A stretch of DNA of 64,000 bases. Origin: Caenorhabditis elegans (lineage: Eukaryota; Nematoda; Chromadorea; Rhabditida; Rhabditidae). The translations under genes were made by a program, and so were the position numbers. Positions 52,272 through 63,420 of the stretch are shown here, piece by piece; the first letter of the stretch is position 1, and each line of letters starts with the position of its first letter. The notes below the pieces were generated by a model. It was not told the DNA's origin. It saw nothing but the letters and a program-made list of their open reading frames with translations, and did not search any database. The stretch spans positions 11,714,501-11,778,500 of the forward strand of contig NC_003280.10 of assembly GCF_000002985.6 (NCBI RefSeq), given 5' to 3'.

Positions 52272-54122
52272 ATGGCCTGCAAGTCTCTTTCGGATATTTC
52301 TGTTGGGCAAGTAGCGAAGAATATTCAACATCGTAAGTTTTATTTTTTGTGGCTTTTATTTGAAGTGGAATTACCAGCTGTTAACTGTTCTAGATAGTTT
52401 TCTTAGTATATAGTTTTGAAATCATGTTTTGCATTAAAAATCAATTTCAATTAAATTATTTTCAAGGCGACTACGATAGCTGTTTCAATCCGGAGATCAG
52501 CAACCAAATTTTCACCAAACTTGTTGCGTTGGATATTGAATTGGATCCTAACTACTGTTTGCAAATTTCTCGCAAGCTAAATATCACAAAGGCAGTTTGT
52601 AAAAACGTAACAACAGAACATATAAAGCTGCTTTCAAACAATTGCATTTTATCGCTTACTATCGGAAATATTGACAAAGTCAAACAAGTTTATCAGGACG
52701 ACAAAGGTATGCATATTTAGAGAACTTCTCTGATAGGTTGAGTTGTTTTGCAGAAAATCCTATTATTAACATTGCACGCTTATTGGAAGATGTGCTAGGA
52801 GAGGAATCTCGTCAGAATCTTCAATATTTGGATATTCAAGGCAACGAGTTATTCTCTTACAATTGGCCAAAAGCGGTAGGTTGCTTTAATTAGAATTAGA
52901 CAGCGTTTAATGGTTTGTCATTTTTGCAGTTAGGACATATGCTTCCATCTCTTCAAACCCTCATCGTCTGTCAACGAAGTTTTATCAATGATGAGTTTTC
53001 TCAGTTGTGCAATAGTTTCCCAAACCTACATAAACTGGACATTAGCGACACAAATATTGGAAATCTTTCGGGAATTTCTAATCTAAAAAATCTGCAAAAA
53101 CTGTGCATGATGAACTTGGAATTTGAGAGTTATGATGATATTAAAGAACTTTTTGAAGTGAAAAGTCTACGAGTTTTGAATATTTCCAGGGATAGGTCAG
53201 TGTATTACAATCAGTCACAGTTTTCTATTTATATTTTCAGAAAAGATTTCAAACCAAGCCTCATTATGCAATATATTCAATTGAAAGAAGTTTTACCAGA
53301 GTTACGGTTTCTTGATTGCTCTGGAACAAATGTTGACAAAGAATCGATTTCCACTATTCAAAATTCGCACCCTAACCTGAAAAAAGTCGCAGCTCTGTGT
53401 AAGTGAACACTGTTTTGTTAAAACAAGAAAATTTCATTTATTTTTTATTTTTCAGGTGAACCTGGCAAAAACTTCATAGTCCCTGAAATTAAAATTTTAA
53501 ATTCGATCGACTTAGGTTCCACATTGAAATGTTTGGAACACTACACAACTTTGAAACATGACGTTTTCATGTCTCAGTGTCTCCATGCTCTGTTCAATTT
53601 CATCAAATCCAGTTATCATATAGATAATGAATGGATTCAATATGTTTATAGAGCAATCAATACATGCTCTTCAGATAATGTTCAAATTCAAGGAGGAGCA
53701 TGTTTAAGTCTGATTGTAAAGTAAGTTTCTAAATAATGAAGGTTTCTTCAAAAATTTTATTCAGGAAATCTATCAAAACTATGAGGCCGTACGAAGTTGC
53801 ACTTTCACGGGTGGTTTGTAAAGGATCAGTTGCCAAGACTTTCTACAACGCATCCAAACCCAATTCATGGGATCTCACGGTCCTCGAGAGAAAAGTCGTT
53901 AGTCTCGAAGTGTTGAAACCAATTGCGTATGGTATTATAGTGAGAGATATGTGCATGATAAACATTCTTAATTGCAAGGAGACTCTTCGAATCCTTCATC
54001 GTGGTATGAGAGAGGAAGAAGTAAAGCAAACCATGTCGGATGTGGATGGCACAAGGGACATACATCGTCGGCTAACTGAACTCAGGCCAGAGGGAAGGAA
54101 ATGGGGTGTTTTTTTTAATTGA
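52272..54122 (+). CDS. ZYG-11-like LRR protein with a mariner-derived C-terminus
   Basis: Exons 52272-52332, 52467-52706, 52754-52875, 52930-53195, 53241-53398, 53456-53720 and 53765-54122 join in phase to about 489 residues. The N-terminus (KSLSDISVGQVAKNIQH) is VHL-box-like. Residues about 100-250 are leucine-rich repeats (LQYLDIQGNELF, LHKLDISDTNIGNLSGI, LRVLNISRD, LRFLDCSG). Exon 6 starts the helical ARM-like part. ZYG-11 relatives are substrate receptors for CUL-2 ubiquitin ligases. The last exon keeps only a few native residues and then reads a mariner transposase relic in antisense, so the ARM domain is truncated and about 110 unrelated residues are appended. It is the divergent partner of the damaged copy at 47.7-51.6 kb. 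Acceptor 2 (TTTTCAAG) is slightly atypical. Confidence 0.65.
53765..54070 (-). mobile_element. Mariner transposase relic
   Basis: On the minus strand a frame from 54065 includes NTIRNWFQHFETNDFSLEDR, which matches the mariner N-terminal helix-turn-helix signature ('-C-NWF-KF--GDFSLED-P'). After a nonsense codon, the reading resumes further on with DPLQTTRES, matching the mariner 'DP-QTTRELA' block. The rest of the transposase, including the catalytic DD34D part, is absent. It is a short fragment embedded in the 3' exon of the plus-strand ZYG-11-like gene. Confidence 0.75.
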
Positions 54123-54234
54123 AGTTCCTTTACTTGTTGTTACACCCTAGCAACGAGGGAACACCAAAAGGCAACTGCGGCGAGAGGCGGAAAAGCAAAC
54201 CCAGTCACAAAGACTTCCGGTTCAACCTAATATT

Positions 54235-54537
54235 TACCGCATTTCCTCTATTAGTCTTGCATGCAAGACTAATTTTCAATTCACCCGTAGGGGGTGCAAG
54301 ACTAATAGAGACTGCTAGACTAATACTCAAAAATCCAAAAGCTTTGTAAAACGTAAAACTTCTCCTCAAAAACTTGACTTGAAACAGTCTAAATCATGCA
54401 AAATACACGCTTGTCCATTATTTTATCAATTGTTTGAACACTTTTCAGTTTAATTCAGCCAAAAAATGACGAATTTTTTGAAGTTTCCACAAAAATTGCG
54501 GCTGTAAGAAATTGCGGCTAATAGAGAAAATACGGTA
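54235..54537. mobile_element. MITE-like element, 303 bp, with 20-bp terminal inverted repeats
   Basis: The left end TACCGCATTTCCTCTATTAG and the complement of the right end, TACCGTATTTTCTCTATTAG, match at 18 of 20 positions. The interior repeats 'ttgcaagactaat'-type words. A second, incomplete copy with TACCGTATTTCCTCTAATAG begins near 56977, and internal fragments occur at 56086-56150. There is no coding capacity. Confidence 0.7.
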
Positions 54538-57500
54538 TCCAAAAGAATTTTGTTTCCGTCTAGGCTGTGCAAAAACGCAAATTATTTTTTAAATTGTATT
54601 TTTTTTCTTATTAAAATGGAGTAGGTAAATCACGAATTAAAAGGGGCAAGCTAGAAAAAGGTTAACCAAAGCAAAAAAGTCTAGCAGTGGCCATAACTGA
54701 ACGTAACACCGTTTATGCACAAACGGATGATCTTGCCACTTGACCACCTATATATATGTCAGCTAAAGGCGCGTGTTGCTGAAATATTATTTTTACTATT
54801 AGATGCCTGTCATAGACTCGAGTTGCAAACAAATTTTTATCAAAAAAATAAATCCAGACCTGCTAAGGTTTCGAATATGTACGTGACCTACAACAACGTA
54901 TATGCAATTGTTTTGAATGCTAACACAAAATATAAAGAAAACCCAGTGTTTCAAACTCACTTGGACGAGGCACCTTCTTCTTTCCAACAATGTCAGAGAA
55001 TCTACCAACAAAGGCTCGTTTGAAAATTTTAAAAGTAGCCTGTTAGCTGAAAGACGGGTTAACAACTTTTTCTGAAACTTCACCAGTGTGTCCGACAGGT
55101 TCATCTCTACAATTGTAATATAAATTTGAATACCCTTCCCGTCTTAGTTTTGAAAAAAACGCCATAGTTTGCATAAGTTCTCATAATTTTAACTGATTCT
55201 TTGCAAACTTTGGCGTTTTTTTCGAAAACTAAGACGGTAAGGGTACCCAAATTTATATCAGATTTGTAGATATGAACCTGTCAAAGACACTGGTGAAATT
55301 TCAGAAAAAGTTGTTAAGCCATCTTCCAGCTAACAGGCCTTTACGGGAGCTTATCTTTAGCCTTGCTTTTGATGATGTTACTGTTGCCTGAGCTTCTTCT
55401 TGGTTTGTGAGCTTTGCGACAGAGTAGTCAGCTTCAATAATTTCGAAAAAAAAATTGAAAAATACTAAAAGAGAGCTGAAAATTGGCTGAAATCAAACAG
55501 AGAAAAACTGTAAATATTTCAAAAATATGCAACGTTTCACGCTATGGCTAAGAATGAATTAATTCTTGGAACATGTTTTTTTGAATGTTCGTTAAAAAAT
55601 CCACACCGTGATATATATACCACAAAATGTTTGACTGAACAGCTGTTCATTATTAAGAATTAATTCTTTCAAACTAAATTTGTTTTTATTATTATTTTGA
55701 AGATGCAAGAAAAACGTGTAAAAAGGGAGTTTATTGAAAATTAGAACAATCTCACTTCAATTGACTGTAGGTCACTATCAAAAACATTCAAAAGTCCAAC
55801 AAAGTGAAATAATGTTTTTTATTTGTTGATATTACAAAATTGTTATTTTCAAATTTCGAAATTTAAACGTATTTATAAGCGGCTATAATTTGTGTATAGT
55901 AATTTTTTCTTTAAAAAACTTCATTGAGAAAAGTTCAAGCCTCATTTTGAAAAAATATACGAAGTGTCCTAGCGACTTGAGAACAGATTAACTAGGTTTT
56001 GAATATTTAATCATTTGCAAAAATTGTTTAAGAGTAGAATATCGTCAGCGGTGATTCAGTCAACATACATTTTAAATTGGTTCGTAGGGGTGCAAGACTT
56101 TTAGAGACTGTAAGATTATTAGTAACTGCAAGACTATTTTCGAATGTTCCAAAACTATAAAAAGAGCGATCAATCTTCGACGAAAGCTTGATTTGATTCC
56201 GTAAACGATGAAAAATCTAAACTTCCAAAATATAATCGGCTATGTAAACACCTACAAGTTTACTTTATCCAAAAAATGACGAATTAACAGAAATTTACAC
56301 AAAGTATTGCTGGGCTGGCAAAAGGTCCGTGCACGACTAATATGTCCGAATATCCAAATAAATTATGAAAATGTTAAGTTTTTTTTAAAATTTTCAGTCT
56401 AAAGTGGGATGAGAAGTGGCGACGAATGGTCGCTGGGTCTTTCTTTTGGCATCTTTTTTTTCGATAAACTTAATTTCAAAAGTTTTAAAATATCGTCAGT
56501 AACTCTGGTGAGCATAGGTTTTCAAAACTTGCCATCGAACTGCATAACCACTTTTCAAAAAAAAACCCTAAATCACGGATCTCTATATTCCAAATAAAAA
56601 TCAAATCAAGTGAAGAACTGATCAAACATGTTACTTTGAATGAGACAAAAAGCAAAATTGGAGGTTACCTAAATACAGTGCTAGCCATAAAGGTATGCAC
56701 AAATGATTTTTTGAGGAAAACTTTTTCTTTCTCCATATTTTTTCCTCAATGTTTAGGAGAATTTTTAAGATTGAAACATTTAATTGTGTGAAAAACGATG
56801 TTAGTTAAACTCAAAAAACTAAAATGTTATGATACTTTTATTTAAAATTCATAACCTTGAAAAAAATCGTGATTTTTAGTAACTGGGAATTATACAAGTC
56901 TAAAGTGAATTTTATCAATATATGTACTAATAGATAATATACGGTAATATATTTGAATAAATTCTGTGAGCCGTATACCGTATTTCCTCTAATAGTAAGG
57001 CATAAAATACTAATTTTTGGCCACCTATTTAGATGCAATACTATTAGAGAGTGCAAAACTTATAGAGGATGCTACCTTCGAGCAATTTTTTTCTGATGTT
57101 TTTCATTAAGTAATGGCACAATTTCATCAATATCATGAACAAAAATTAAACTAAAAGAACGCCTTGTACGACTGATACTAAAATTGTCCAGTTTTATTCA
57201 TATCTTATCAATTTAGGTTTGTTATACCAAGCTGTAATTGTTTTCCTGATTTGTAGAACGATTGCTTCTTGCAAATTTTGGAAACTCCATAATAGGGCAA
57301 TAGAGAAGGGGCGCAAAACAACTAGAGGTGGGGGTCTACCATCGTGCACATCTCTCTTCAATTATATAATTCAAGCATTTATTTTCAGATATCGGTCCGT
57401 GTAGGACGTTCGATGCTAGAGGAGTTTTCGACCTAATTGAAAAATCATCTAACCACCTCAAACAACCAATAAGCATCATCACTCCAATCAATGCAACAAT

Positions 57501-57921
57501 GAAAGACAGTCGAGCTGTTTTTAAAAGTAATTGTTTATTAATTTTATTCGAAAAATCCTTGAAATTTTTCCCAACTGCAAAATCGTTAGACTTATAAATA
57601 ATGAAGCATCTCTGAAAATTTATCGAACACTTGAAAGTTTTGAAAAGCAATAATGGGTTTTCGGAAAAAAAGTTTAGAGCTTCCTTAAGAAGCAGGCACA
57701 GTTTCAGGGCCTAACGCCTGCCTGAAACCTTCCTCGCTTCAATTGGGCATTGAAAGGTTTGGTGTTAGCATCACATGGTGTGACAGGCACATCTTTCGCT
57801 GCAGCATACCTTTTTTTGGGTTCTGCTCTCGGTGTGAGCCAAGCGGAGGTCGCCGTAAGGCAGGCGCGGAAAAAGACGATAACAATATGCATAATAAAAC
57901 TGAAGCGAATTATTTTTCCAG
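54538..57921. other. AT-rich interval packed with repeat fragments
   Basis: No gene is supported with confidence. It includes the hairpin at 55037-55339 and fragments of the TACCG-ended element (56086-56150, 56977-57075). A possible orphan exon lies at 57391-57513 (open frame GPCRTFDARGVFDLIEKSSN after ATTTTCAG), but I could not splice it to a neighbour. Another stretch, 57750-57860, is open with a GTAAGG donor and might belong to the GIY-YIG gene that follows. Confidence 0.4.
55037..55339. mobile_element. Long hairpin (MITE-like), 303 bp
   Basis: The left half (GCCTGTTAGCTG, then 'gttaacaactttttctgaaacttcaccagtg', then 'acccttcccgtcttagtttt') is repeated as its complement in the right half, ending CAGCTAACAGGC. 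The arms are about 130-150 bp with scattered mismatches and the centre is near 55188. There is no coding sequence or clear target duplication. Confidence 0.75.
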
Positions 57922-58354
57922 AATGTCTCGAGAATCTTCAAGCAATGTGTCGGGGAGAGTCTTTTACAAAAGTATGGCAGTTCGTTCACTACCTGCTATG
58001 ACGCTTCGAAAGAGCTCAGAACAATGGTCACAATCTACTGGGAACTAAAAAAGATCATTGATGTTCCTAAGGAATCGAGGTGTTTTATGGAGTTTGAGAA
58101 ACTCTTTCAAATAACCGAAGATTTCCATCTCTATGGCATTCCAAAGCCGTCCGACTCACTGGAAAAAATCTCAAAAGAGTAAAATATGTTGGGCAAAGCT
58201 CGGATGAACAAGCAGTTGATGCATTACAACAAGGAGGCCCAACACCCATGCAATTGTTGGAGATATTTTCCAAAAAACCGCTGAATGTGACACATGGCAT
58301 ATTCAAAGACATTTCTGTGAGTTTCAGTGTGTATTTATATATATATATATATAT

Positions 58355-58400
<46 letters not shown>

Positions 58401-59539
58401 ATATATCAATATACCTCCGGCGCGGTCCCGACTTCTGGGGCTGAAAACGATTTTTTGAAACTACCGTAACCCTACAGGATTCCCACAGTACCTCGACTAT
58501 ATCCCTACACTAACCCCAGTTCACTATCCTCCAGAAGCCAAAACTTCACTGACTACAAATACTACATAGACTACAAACTATGAACACACAGAATAAGCGC
58601 TTTATATATAGTAAATGATAGTTGAACCTGAAATTATTAAGTTTCAAAATACTTTACCATACTCCATCCATTGATCAATTTTTGTTGCATAAATATAACT
58701 GTTGAAGCAGAGAGAAGAAGTGAATGAGCAATATTGAGCACACACATATGTTTTGTTTCTTCAGGACAGGTCCGAAGAATTGGGGCAAATGGTCTCAGGA
58801 TGTTTCCCAACGGATGTATGGCAAGAAATGGAGCGAGTTGATGAACAAATCAAGCTAGATTTCCCTGGGACGACAGCTCATTGTTACCTACTCCTCCATC
58901 CAACTTTATTAGGCCTCGAAGATGTCAAGTTTGATAACTTTGTTTCCTACATATTTTATGTTGGAAAAGGAACAGGCTTTCGATCTTTACATCATTTCAT
59001 AGAAGCACTTCAGAAGGAAAATGATCCTTATATAGATTCAAAATGTGGAAGCATCGTTAGCATATGGAACTCAGGTCAAGAAATTGGATGCGTAAAAATA
59101 TGTTTGTTTTCGAAATGTTGAAATCTGATTACAAACTTAATTATTTAGTTGTTGGCGTGTCGAGTACGGTAGCACAAATAAAAGAGGCTGCAATGATCAA
59201 GGCCCTCTCTAAACACGACCTCACCAATAAAATAGTAAGCGAGTTTCCATAACAAAAATGTCTTAAACTTGGAACTTTCACCGGAACCCTAAATTCATCG
59301 CCATCTTTTTTTCAGGAAGGTTCCTTCCTTGGTTTATCGAATATCTGGAATAACAAAGATAAATGTCAGTATGGATCATTCTGCATCAGAAAGTACGGGA
59401 TTTGTCATTTGACACCTTTTACTAACTTTTAAATTTCAGAGCATATGATCAGATGAAGAAGGACGATATTAAGCGTGTGAGCAAAAGTATGGTTGAATTG
59501 TTTAAAGATCCTGAAACTCGGAAATTATTTTCTCACTAA
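57922..59539 (+). CDS. LEM-3/ANKLE1-type GIY-YIG endonuclease-like protein, frame interrupted
   Basis: 3' exons 58765-59101, 59149-59234, 59316-59392 and 59440-59539 join in phase. They encode a GIY-YIG-type domain: SYIFYVGKGTGFRSLHHFIEAL, then IWNSGQEIGCV, then KEAAMIKALSKHDLTNKI and EGSFLGLSNIW. These blocks match the C-terminal nuclease of LEM-3/ANKLE1, which cuts DNA bridges and branched DNA. The Y...YVGKG...R core and the metal-binding Glu in KEAAM are present. Upstream, an exon ending at 58316 (RVKYVGQSS...FKDIS) splices in phase to 58765. A frame opening after TTTTTCCAG at 57922 runs 85 codons to a stop at about 58181, one base out of phase with that exon. The two frames meet in an A-rich run, so either a one-base loss or an unrecognised intron separates them. 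No LEM domain or ankyrin repeats were found. Confidence 0.6.
58336..58413. repeat. AT dinucleotide microsatellite in an intron
   Basis: About 75 bp of (AT)n, broken by two TATATTGATAT-like and ATATCAATAT interruptions, which makes it self-complementary. It lies in the 448-bp intron between 58317 and 58764. Confidence 0.85.
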
Positions 59540-59773
59540 GTGAAATTATTTTTTTTTTTCCAATTTCTCAACAGAACATCCTAGAATTTCTGAAAAACCT
59601 GAATATAAACTAGTTGCCTTATTTTATCCACAGAATATTGTATAATTTTGCCGAACGTTTTCGAATCGGGTAGTTTATTCAAAAGAACATAGCATTACAT
59701 AAACCGACAAATCTGGACAAAACTATTGTCCAATAAAAGAAAATTAAACCAAATCTAGGTGCATCCGACTGAA

Positions 59774-60059
59774 TTAGTGATGAGCTGGGGCGGCAGCAGC
59801 GACGTTGGCGATGGCCTTGGCAGCTTTTCTCTCGGCGCGGGCAATTTCGGCCTGAAAATGAACAATTTTTTTTGAGAATAACAATAGGGAAACGCTTTAC
59901 CTTTCTGTTCTGGTTCCACTTGAACATGTAGTACATCCCAACGTAGCTCAAGAGGGCGGCACGGCAGATGTTGGCACGTCCGAAATGCTCGTGTGGGTTG
60001 AGGTAGAGTCTCTTGGTTTGGACGATTGATTGCCAAATTCCACGAACGGTGTCTGCCAT
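59774..60059 (-). CDS. Small single-pass membrane protein, possibly DAPIT-like ATP synthase subunit
   Basis: Exons 59901-60059 and 59774-59851 give 78 residues (53 + 25). One hydrophobic segment (residues about 31-47, ICRAALLSYVGMYYMFK) follows a GRAN motif, and the tail is charged then Ala-rich (ERKAAKAIANVAAAAPAHH). The layout of a short polar N-terminus, GR-N, one TM and a basic Lys/Arg end resembles DAPIT/ATP5MK, the small subunit that stabilises F1Fo-ATP synthase dimers. Another small respiratory-complex subunit is equally possible. The strong codon bias fits a nuclear-encoded mitochondrial protein. The ATG is preceded by GTTTTAG, a trans-splice-like acceptor. patr-1 lies 474 bases upstream on the same strand; the gap is longer than in most worm operons. 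Confidence 0.75.
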
Positions 60060-60532
60060 CTAAAACGGAATGATTGGAAACAATTTTTGACATTGAGAAC
60101 AGAATTTAGAAAATAATACCGGAAAGAAAACCGATTACTCGACAAAGACATCATTAAAATAAATGAATAAATAATAATATTTATGAATATTTCTTTGGCA
60201 AAATAAGAATTGTGAGGTGGGATTACAATATATGTTTTTTACCTAATACAATATTAAATAAAGTAATATTAGGAGAGAATATTAGACACGTATATTACGC
60301 AATATATAATGATATCGAATATCGAGCTTGGGATAAGTTAGCATGTGACAAGAACCAACATCAAGTTTCACAGACAAAGTGATAATGTGATACTAAACGG
60401 ACGGAATGATTCAGTAGGGCCGTATGGGGGATCATTGGGGGTGAGTTCAATTTTGGGAAATGCAAAAAATTAGGGGTTGAGAGGAAAATGTCACAATAAG
60501 GTCATCTCTCTGGTTAGGATGTTTAAAATAAA
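60060..60532. other. Gap between patr-1 3' end and the small membrane-protein gene
   Basis: It contains the patr-1 3' UTR and the promoter of the 78-aa gene. It is AT-rich with AATAAA-like words and nothing else recognisable. Confidence 0.45.
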
Positions 60533-63420
60533 TTAGAGTGATTGCTCGATTAGTTGAGCGACATCATGGCAATCGACAATTCCTGAGTACTTGATATCAT
60601 CGGCAAATTCTTTGATCTCGCTGTCGCTAATGACGCTGAGAGCCTTTCTCCAGATACTGAGTGGAGCACTTGAAGGCATTTTTAAGCTGGAGAACTTCGT
60701 AGCTTTGGCCCACTCCACCAATTGTTGATTATTCTTGACACTGACAAAGAACAACGTCATCATCATGTCCCTGATGAACTGAAAACAAAAATAAAAAATT
60801 AATTAATTTCTAAAAATTATCGTTACCATGTTACTATCCAAAAGTTGCCTCTTGAGAGTATCCAAGTTAAGAGCTCCAACAAGATACTTGAATTGGTCGG
60901 GATGAAGATTTGAGACTTTCTGATAAACAACTGGGAGAATGTCCAGAACGATCTCTCCATACATCTTCTTGCTCACAAGTCCACCAGCCGTCATCAATGC
61001 AAGAATAATTCTTGCTTGGTCTCTTGGTTCAACAACTTTAAGAGTTCTCGTAATAACTGCTCTTCCTTTGGACATTTGCATGAGTTTAGACAAGTCATCC
61101 CCCATTAATTCGTTGATGATAACTGTCGTACGCTTCTCAACTTCTTGGTCTTTCTCATCGCTGAAATAATAAGATTTTACAAAAAAATATTCAGAAACAG
61201 TATATACACACCTGCTCAAGTCTTTAAACTGCGACTTTTCAGGCAGCGATGATCGTCGAAGCTCATCAACCTCCATCAGAATGTTCAATGCTCCTTCTAA
61301 ACGTAGAAGCATCGTACGAAGTTTCTTCGCAACGGCGATTTTTCTTTCTTCGTCCGACAACTTCTTTGTTTGATTGTCCACGCTTTCTACTTGAGCCTTC
61401 ATATCGAGAACATGGCGCGGGTTGTGGGTAGAAGATTTTGATGGCAAACCCAAACTTGTTGCAAATTTGTCTGAAAGTGTCTGCCGCAACTTTTTGTCTT
61501 CTCCACGATCAATTCGTTCTTGACGTTCTCTTTGTCGTTCCTTGTCACGTTCACGAGCCCTCTCTTTCTGCATCTCTCGATAATTCATTCGACTGATACG
61601 TTCAAGATAATCCTTCTGTGACTCGGACGACTTTTCTTTCTTCTCTTTAGTAGCTTCTTCCAACTTGGTTTCGGCAGTCCACCCGTTCGCTATTTGCTTA
61701 TCACGCCATGTCTTTAAAATGTTAATTTTAATAAAACACTCTGAATATTTAAGCCTACCACATAGTAATAATCATCGACTTGCGGATCACCAGAACCCTT
61801 ACACTGAATAAATTGGATTCTAATGAGCCATTCACGTTCCTTGTAAGACATGTAACCAGCGAAAGAATCAAGGGCAAGATCATATATTGTCCGTGTAGAT
61901 GGCATTCCAGAATGTTTACGCTGAACTCTGTTTCCTGGACTGTGAGGTCCAGAAGGATGACTGAATTGTGGACCATTTTGCCTAATATTTGGAGGTATCG
62001 AAGACTGCATGATCATAGCGTGAACGAGCTGAGGATTCTGTAAAATAATTGTTTTTACAAATAAGGAACCAAGTATCATATATACTTACGCGATAATGAT
62101 TCAAAAGTTGAAACAAAAATGGTGGCGGCGGTGGAACCCCCATTGGTAACTGAATGTTATTAATGATTGCATTAAACCATACAGGAATCAACGGTAGAAA
62201 CTGTGGATTCAGTGGCGGCAGTCTCGGCAGCTGCATGTTTTGTGGTGGCATCATTGGTCCCATATGTGGCATAGATGTTCCCATCGATGGAGGCATACCG
62301 TGCATACCACCTGGAGACAACGACGGATCCATACGAGGTTGAACATTTTGATTGAATCCCGGAGGTGGATGTGAGAATTTGTTATCTTCTCGCATATCTG
62401 ACGGAACTTGCTGTCGGCCTTTCAAAATTTGGGCTTCTTTCATAATTTGTAGCTCGAGTTCTTCTAATGAAAGAGCTGCGGTAGGTAGAGTGGGAAGAGC
62501 TTGGCTTGATGCCGTTGCCGGGGTACCAGGAGCAGCAATTCTCGCTTCAAGAGGATGCTTTGAGAATTGTGCGGATTGGGGTTGTACTGGAGTGCTTCCA
62601 AGTTGCAGATCCTTGAAAGCGTCTACCAACGAGTCCGGTTTGTTTCCCATCTGCATTCTCTCGCAGTCTTCAAGCTTAAATTTGATGATGAGAAGATAGA
62701 TTCAAACATTATGAAACAAACCGTTAAAGCTGAACTAGGCATAGAAGGTATTTGAGATGATTTCACTTCCTTTGTTGCTTGAATCGTCGGAGTTGGTAAA
62801 AGTGCACCGAAATCAAGATCCAGTGTAGGAGCTGCAGGTACTGAAGAAATTCCGAAATTGGTACCCCAAATGTTATATGCTCCATCGGTCCCGTTTCCCC
62901 AAATCGATTTTTTCTGAAATATATTCTAATTTAAAATAAAATAACTTTAAACAAACCAAAAACGGTGATTCTGCTTCAAAGCTTGATTTAAACGAGTCGC
63001 TGGCATCACCATTTCCAAAATTTGGAAAAGGAATCGGAATTTCAGAGGCGCTTGGAGCAACGTGATCCGAAGATGAGGGTTTTTGCCAGACAGGATCATC
63101 GAACCTCAACTTCGCAGTCTGAAATTTAAATAATATGATTCCAATTGATTATTTTTCAAAAGTATATACCTGTGTCGCATAGTTCTCGAGCTCAGCATTT
63201 TCGCCGATATTGTCCAAGCCTCCACCGAATGTTTCATCGTTGGCTGCATCAAACTCGTCGTCGAAAATGTTGTGATCCTCGTCACTATCCACCAGAGATT
63301 CGGGAAAGTCATCTGCAACAAATAATCAATAGATTTTTGATCAATAGTTTAGCTCTCACCGAACATCAACCCTCCTTCGATCTCTTCGAGAGTTTTCCCA
63401 TACTTTTTTACTTCTTCCAT
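60533..63420 (-). CDS. patr-1: PAT1-family mRNA decay factor
   Basis: Nine minus-strand exons join in phase: 63360-63420, 63170-63312, 62957-63118, 62722-62913, 62090-62674, 61759-62037, 61212-61711, 60827-61160 and 60533-60778. They give about 833 residues. Pat1 proteins bridge deadenylated mRNA, the LSM1-7 ring, DDX6-type helicase and the decapping enzyme in P-bodies. The acidic N-terminal segment (DDFPESLVDSDEDHNIFDDEFD and FDDAANDETFGGGLDN-like sequence) is the helicase-binding part. A Pro/Met-rich middle (residues about 230-370) follows, then IYDLALDSFAGYMSYKEREW, and then a helical Pat-C domain from about residue 440 to the end that binds LSM and mRNA. The exon before 63420 extends in frame to an acceptor at 63443 (SKLGLPG before the methionine), so a further 5' exon may exist. 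63420 is the first in-frame ATG. An opposite-strand gene starts 528 bases away. Confidence 0.93.

Noticed and set aside
54715-55104. Opposing 101-102 aa frames
   Set aside because: They overlap the left arm of the 303-bp hairpin and show no domain.
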